Below, piece after piece: positions 58,201-64,000 of a stretch of DNA of 64,000 nucleotides. The notes under the pieces are model-generated. The model was not told the DNA's origin. It did not search any database and saw only the letters and a list, made by a program, of their open reading frames with translations. The stretch's first letter is position 1. Each line of letters begins with the position of its first letter. A program made the translations under genes and the position numbers. Origin of the DNA: Harmothoe impar (lineage: Eukaryota > Annelida > Polychaeta > Phyllodocida > Polynoidae); contig OX381707.1 of NCBI GenBank assembly GCA_947462335.1, positions 83,600,610-83,664,609 of the forward strand, given 5' to 3'.

Positions 58201-61200
58201 CGTGCGAATAATGTCTATTTTTATGGTAATTTTCAGGTATTTTTCCATATTTTCCCATAATTTTTCCACCTTATGACCAGAAATCTAAAGTATTGGCACA
58301 TGTATCACATAGAGATATTCTATGCAAAGATCCATGTTGGATTTGATGGTCCTAGAGGTACTCCTTGCTGTGAAAATAGCTAAAACATGGAGGAGGGGGC
58401 GCTCTCGGCCCAAAGCGGGAAATCAGGGTGATTTTGGGCCTGAGTTTGTCCAGGAAACATCAGCTTATCTTGGTATGCAGGAATCCAAGGGACATAAAAC
58501 CTCAGGGCCTATCTATAAACATGTATTGGGTTATAAAAATCACAATTATAGACAATAGAAAGCCACATCCCACTTATAGTAGGTCTCAGTGAGGGTAATC
58601 CCGCACAAAACTGAGAGTCATATACGATTCTGGTCAGAAGTGAATACTGCAGGGGCACTGAATGGTCCATAATTAAGTTGGAAATGATGCCAATATTATG
58701 AAAACTTGTACACATGCTGCTGAATGTCTGCCAATTTCAATCAAATAATAGTAAAGGGATTCTCAGTGAGTTTACATTTTTTTCAAAGGCTAGATTGGGG
58801 ATCAGTGAAAATGCAAATTATTCAGTGCAAATTCAGGCGGAATTCAGGTGGTTTTACGCTACAGACCAGTGCTCAAATTTTCCGTGGTGAGTAGCTAATT
58901 TTGGTTGGAAATGTTTTGTAGGAAAGATGTATCTTTTAGGTCAAGGGTGATTTTCAGAAATTGTAAATGTCCTGGTAGCTGTTATTGCGTTTTCCGCTAT
59001 ATTAAAATATATAGTAAAAGGATTTCCTTCGCTGAGACCTAAAGCAAAAGGGCTATTACCATGGAAAAGTTAAAAACCCGTCAGATTGATTTGTTTTTGC
59101 ACTGGTTATCTACAGAATAATTACTTTTGCAAAATCTCATAGAATATTTATGACTAGGTCCTTGAAATGTGAAAAAAAAGGAGGAAATTCACAAAAATAT
59201 TATTGTCGGAGGGTCCCCGCAGCCGGGCCGCAAGTTGATTTCAGCTTATAGACACTGGGGGTAATTCAAAGTAATTTGATATGTCTTATTTATTTTTACA
59301 TTAATCATAATAACACAGGTATATCAAAATCATGTAGTATCTACAGTTTGTAACCAGTTAAGGGCATAGAGGGAGCAGGCGTTGATGACTTTTGAAGGCT
59401 CCACGGTGAGTATTTAGTTAGAGGCTGGTACTGTAAATGGCATATCTGCTACTACAAGGATAATCTCCACCGTATTTTTTTAAAGTGTACTTTCTAAAAA
59501 TCATGAAGAAATGTAGAAAAACATGAGTCAATGGCCTTTCAATATACTCTAAAGAATCAGTCCTGGCATGACGTGCGAATAATGTCTATTTTTATGGTAA
59601 TTTTCAGGTATTTTTCCATATTTTCCCATAATTTTTCCACCTTATGACCAGAAATCTAAAGTATTGGCACATGTATCACATAGAGATATTCTATGCAAAG
59701 ATCCATGTTGGATTTGATGGTCCTAGAGGTACTCCTTGCTGTGAAAATAGCTAAAACATGGAGGAGGGGGCGCTCTCGGCCCAAAGCGGGAAATCAGGGT
59801 GATTTTGGGCCTGAGTTTGTCCAGGAAACATCAGCTTATCTTGGTATGCAGGAATCCAAGGGACATAAAACCTCAGGGCCTATCTATAAACATGTATTGG
59901 GTTATAAAAATCACAATTATAGACAATAGAAAGCCACATCCCACTTATAGTAGGTCTCAGTGAGGGTAATCCCGCACAAAACTGAGAGTCATATACGATT
60001 CTGGTCAGAAGTGAATACTGCAGGGGCACTGAATGGTCCATAATTAAGTTGGAAATGATGCCAATATTATGAAAACTTGTACACATGCTGCTGAATGTCT
60101 GCCAATTTCAATCAAATAATAGTAAAGGGATTCTCAGTGAGTTTACATTTTTTTCAAAGGCTAGATTGGGGATCAGTGAAAATGCAAATTATTCAGTGCA
60201 AATTCAGGCGGAATTCAGGTGGTTTTACGCTACAGACCAGTGCTCAAATTTTCCGTGGTGAGTAGCTAATTTTGGTTGGAAATGTTTTGTAGGAAAGATG
60301 TATCTTTTAGGTCAAGGGTGATTTTCAGAAATTGTAAATGTCCTGGTAGCTGTTATTGCGTTTTCCGCTATATTAAAATATATAGTAAAAGGATTTCCTT
60401 CGCTGAGACCTAAAGCAAAAGGGCTATTACCATGGAAAAGTTAAAAACCCGTCAGATTGATTTGTTTTTGCACTGGTTATCTACAGAATAATTACTTTTG
60501 CAAAATCTCATAGAATATTTATGACTAGGTCCTTGAAATGTGAAAAAAAAGGAGGAAATTCACAAAAATATTATTGTCGGAGGGTCCCCGCAGCCGGGCC
60601 GCAAGTTGATTTCAGCTTATAGACACTGGGGGTAATTCAAAGTAATTTGATATGTCTTATTTATTTTTACATTAATCATAATAACACAGGTATATCAAAA
60701 TCATGTAGTATCTACAGTTTGTAACCAGTTAAGGGCATAGAGGGAGCAGGCGTTGATGACTTTTGAAGGCTCCACGGTGAGTATTTAGTTAGAGGCTGGT
60801 ACTGTAAATGGCATATCTGCTACTACAAGGATAATCTCCACCGTATTTTTTTAAAGTGTACTTTCTAAAAATCATGAAGAAATGTAGAAAAACATGAGTC
60901 AATGGCCTTTCAATATACTCTAAAGAATCAGTCCTGGCATGACGTGCGAATAATGTCTATTTTTATGGTAATTTTCAGGTATTTTTCCATATTTTCCCAT
61001 AATTTTTCCACCTTATGACCAGAAATCTAAAGTATTGGCACATGTATCACATAGAGATATTCTATGCAAAGATCCATGTTGGATTTGATGGTCCTAGAGG
61101 TACTCCTTGCTGTGAAAATAGCTAAAACATGGAGGAGGGGGCGCTCTCGGCCCAAAGCGGGAAATCAGGGTGATTTTGGGCCTGAGTTTGTCCAGGAAAC

Positions 61201-64000
61201 ATCAGCTTATCTTGGTATGCAGGAATCCAAGGGACATAAAACCTCAGGGCCTATCTATAAACATGTATTGGGTTATAAAAATCACAATTATAGACAATAG
61301 AAAGCCACATCCCACTTATAGTAGGTCTCAGTGAGGGTAATCCCGCACAAAACTGAGAGTCATATACGATTCTGGTCAGAAGTGAATACTGCAGGGGCAC
61401 TGAATGGTCCATAATTAAGTTGGAAATGATGCCAATATTATGAAAACTTGTACACATGCTGCTGAATGTCTGCCAATTTCAATCAAATAATAGTAAAGGG
61501 ATTCTCAGTGAGTTTACATTTTTTTCAAAGGCTAGATTGGGGATCAGTGAAAATGCAAATTATTCAGTGCAAATTCAGGCGGAATTCAGGTGGTTTTACG
61601 CTACAGACCAGTGCTCAAATTTTCCGTGGTGAGTAGCTAATTTTGGTTGGAAATGTTTTGTAGGAAAGATGTATCTTTTAGGTCAAGGGTGATTTTCAGA
61701 AATTGTAAATGTCCTGGTAGCTGTTATTGCGTTTTCCGCTATATTAAAATATATAGTAAAAGGATTTCCTTCGCTGAGACCTAAAGCAAAAGGGCTATTA
61801 CCATGGAAAAGTTAAAAACCCGTCAGATTGATTTGTTTTTGCACTGGTTATCTACAGAATAATTACTTTTGCAAAATCTCATAGAATATTTATGACTAGG
61901 TCCTTGAAATGTGAAAAAAAAGGAGGAAATTCACAAAAATATTATTGTCGGAGGGTCCCCGCAGCCGGGCCGCAAGTTGATTTCAGCTTATAGACACTGG
62001 GGGTAATTCAAAGTAATTTGATATGTCTTATTTATTTTTACATTAATCATAATAACACAGGTATATCAAAATCATGTAGTATCTACAGTTTGTAACCAGT
62101 TAAGGGCATAGAGGGAGCAGGCGTTGATGACTTTTGAAGGCTCCACGGTGAGTATTTAGTTAGAGGCTGGTACTGTAAATGGCATATCTGCTACTACAAG
62201 GATAATCTCCACCGTATTTTTTTAAAGTGTACTTTCTAAAAATCATGAAGAAATGTAGAAAAACATGAGTCAATGGCCTTTCAATATACTCTAAAGAATC
62301 AGTCCTGGCATGACGTGCGAATAATGTCTATTTTTATGGTAATTTTCAGGTATTTTTCCATATTTTCCCATAATTTTTCCACCTTATGACCAGAAATCTA
62401 AAGTATTGGCACATGTATCACATAGAGATATTCTATGCAAAGATCCATGTTGGATTTGATGGTCCTAGAGGTACTCCTTGCTGTGAAAATAGCTAAAACA
62501 TGGAGGAGGGGGCGCTCTCGGCCCAAAGCGGGAAATCAGGGTGATTTTGGGCCTGAGTTTGTCCAGGAAACATCAGCTTATCTTGGTATGCAGGAATCCA
62601 AGGGACATAAAACCTCAGGGCCTATCTATAAACATGTATTGGGTTATAAAAATCACAATTATAGACAATAGAAAGCCACATCCCACTTATAGTAGGTCTC
62701 AGTGAGGGTAATCCCGCACAAAACTGAGAGTCATATACGATTCTGGTCAGAAGTGAATACTGCAGGGGCACTGAATGGTCCATAATTAAGTTGGAAATGA
62801 TGCCAATATTATGAAAACTTGTACACATGCTGCTGAATGTCTGCCAATTTCAATCAAATAATAGTAAAGGGATTCTCAGTGAGTTTACATTTTTTTCAAA
62901 GGCTAGATTGGGGATCAGTGAAAATGCAAATTATTCAGTGCAAATTCAGGCGGAATTCAGGTGGTTTTACGCTACAGACCAGTGCTCAAATTTTCCGTGG
63001 TGAGTAGCTAATTTTGGTTGGAAATGTTTTGTAGGAAAGATGTATCTTTTAGGTCAAGGGTGATTTTCAGAAATTGTAAATGTCCTGGTAGCTGTTATTG
63101 CGTTTTCCGCTATATTAAAATATATAGTAAAAGGATTTCCTTCGCTGAGACCTAAAGCAAAAGGGCTATTACCATGGAAAAGTTAAAAACCCGTCAGATT
63201 GATTTGTTTTTGCACTGGTTATCTACAGAATAATTACTTTTGCAAAATCTCATAGAATATTTATGACTAGGTCCTTGAAATGTGAAAAAAAAGGAGGAAA
63301 TTCACAAAAATATTATTGTCGGAGGGTCCCCGCAGCCGGGCCGCAAGTTGATTTCAGCTTATAGACACTGGGGGTAATTCAAAGTAATTTGATATGTCTT
63401 ATTTATTTTTACATTAATCATAATAACACAGGTATATCAAAATCATGTAGTATCTACAGTTTGTAACCAGTTAAGGGCATAGAGGGAGCAGGCGTTGATG
63501 ACTTTTGAAGGCTCCACGGTGAGTATTTAGTTAGAGGCTGGTACTGTAAATGGCATATCTGCTACTACAAGGATAATCTCCACCGTATTTTTTTAAAGTG
63601 TACTTTCTAAAAATCATGAAGAAATGTAGAAAAACATGAGTCAATGGCCTTTCAATATACTCTAAAGAATCAGTCCTGGCATGACGTGCGAATAATGTCT
63701 ATTTTTATGGTAATTTTCAGGTATTTTTCCATATTTTCCCATAATTTTTCCACCTTATGACCAGAAATCTAAAGTATTGGCACATGTATCACATAGAGAT
63801 ATTCTATGCAAAGATCCATGTTGGATTTGATGGTCCTAGAGGTACTCCTTGCTGTGAAAATAGCTAAAACATGGAGGAGGGGGCGCTCTCGGCCCAAAGC
63901 GGGAAATCAGGGTGATTTTGGGCCTGAGTTTGTCCAGGAAACATCAGCTTATCTTGGTATGCAGGAATCCAAGGGACATAAAACCTCAGGGCCTATCTAT
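46243..64000. repeat. 1371-bp satellite, 12 full units plus a partial 13th
   Basis: Units start with GGTCTCAGTGAGGGTAATCC at 46243, 47614, 48985, 50356, 51727, 53098, 54469, 55840, 57211, 58582, 59953, 61324 and 62695. The spacing is exactly 1371 bp every time, and I saw no substitutions in the blocks I compared by eye. The array runs past the window end. The recurring 78-aa plus ORF and 68-aa minus ORF in each unit have no recognised domains and overlap each other on opposite strands; I treat them as chance. No terminal repeats or known RNA gene were recognised in the unit. Confidence 0.95.

Noticed and set aside
47354..62828. 78-aa and 68-aa ORFs repeated every 1371 bp
   Set aside because: Present because the satellite unit is repeated. 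The two overlap on opposite strands, show no domain and give no independent evidence of coding.

Overview
The window is metazoan genomic DNA. It has one long multi-exon gene with GT-AG introns, many short DNA transposons, minisatellites, a non-LTR retrotransposon, a 200-bp assembly gap (34743-34942) and a long satellite array. I think a lancelet (amphioxus, Branchiostoma) is the most likely source, with moderate confidence. The main reason is that minisatellites sit repeatedly at the 5' ends of introns, in two cases duplicating the splice donor itself. I recall a report of such intronic minisatellites ('mirages') in amphioxus but could not check it.

The only host protein-coding gene I can support is a CCDC50 (Ymer) orthologue on the minus strand. 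Its start codon is at 45975 and its stop at 5417. I reconstructed it by hand as 14 coding exons. All splice phases agree, and the exon lengths sum to 1914 nt (637 codons plus stop). The protein is rich in helical repeats of the ELARxLQExE type, which resemble the ubiquitin-binding MIU motifs of CCDC50. It also has a His-rich segment and a basic C-terminus. Exons 2a and 2b are homologous, have the same 63-nt length and the same phase, and could be mutually exclusive or used in tandem.

Layout. 1-5400: intergenic DNA with MITEs, a tRNA-like sequence and minisatellites; the last minisatellite runs into the CCDC50 stop codon. 5417-27189: CCDC50 exons 13 to 2a, with introns full of minisatellites and MITEs. 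27190-45908: the large first intron, with MITEs, foldback elements, a truncated LINE (about 32720-33055), the gap, and a nearly complete LINE (about 37880-45240) in the same orientation as the gene. 45909-46242: exon 1 and the short upstream region. 46243-64000: almost 13 head-to-tail copies of a 1371-bp satellite that continues past the window end.

The LINE is the most unusual coding element. Its ORF1 has a coiled coil and a LINE-type RNA-binding region, followed by a domain that looks like NADAR/YbiA (an NAD/ADP-ribose-associated fold). A separate downstream ORF resembles the SGNH/GDSL esterases found in some CR1-like elements but has altered catalytic positions. ORF2 (endonuclease plus reverse transcriptase) is open over 964 codons with key motifs intact, but has no in-frame ATG before the endonuclease.

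Several short DNA transposon families are defined here by their terminal repeats and target duplications. They are a PIF/Harbinger-like MITE family (TWA duplication; ten copies, eight with both ends), a second group starting GGCC (3-bp duplications), Tc1/mariner-like MITEs (TA duplication), an element with a 7-bp duplication inside a minisatellite, and several hairpin-forming foldbacks. All gene models and family assignments were made by eye; no alignment or database search was run.
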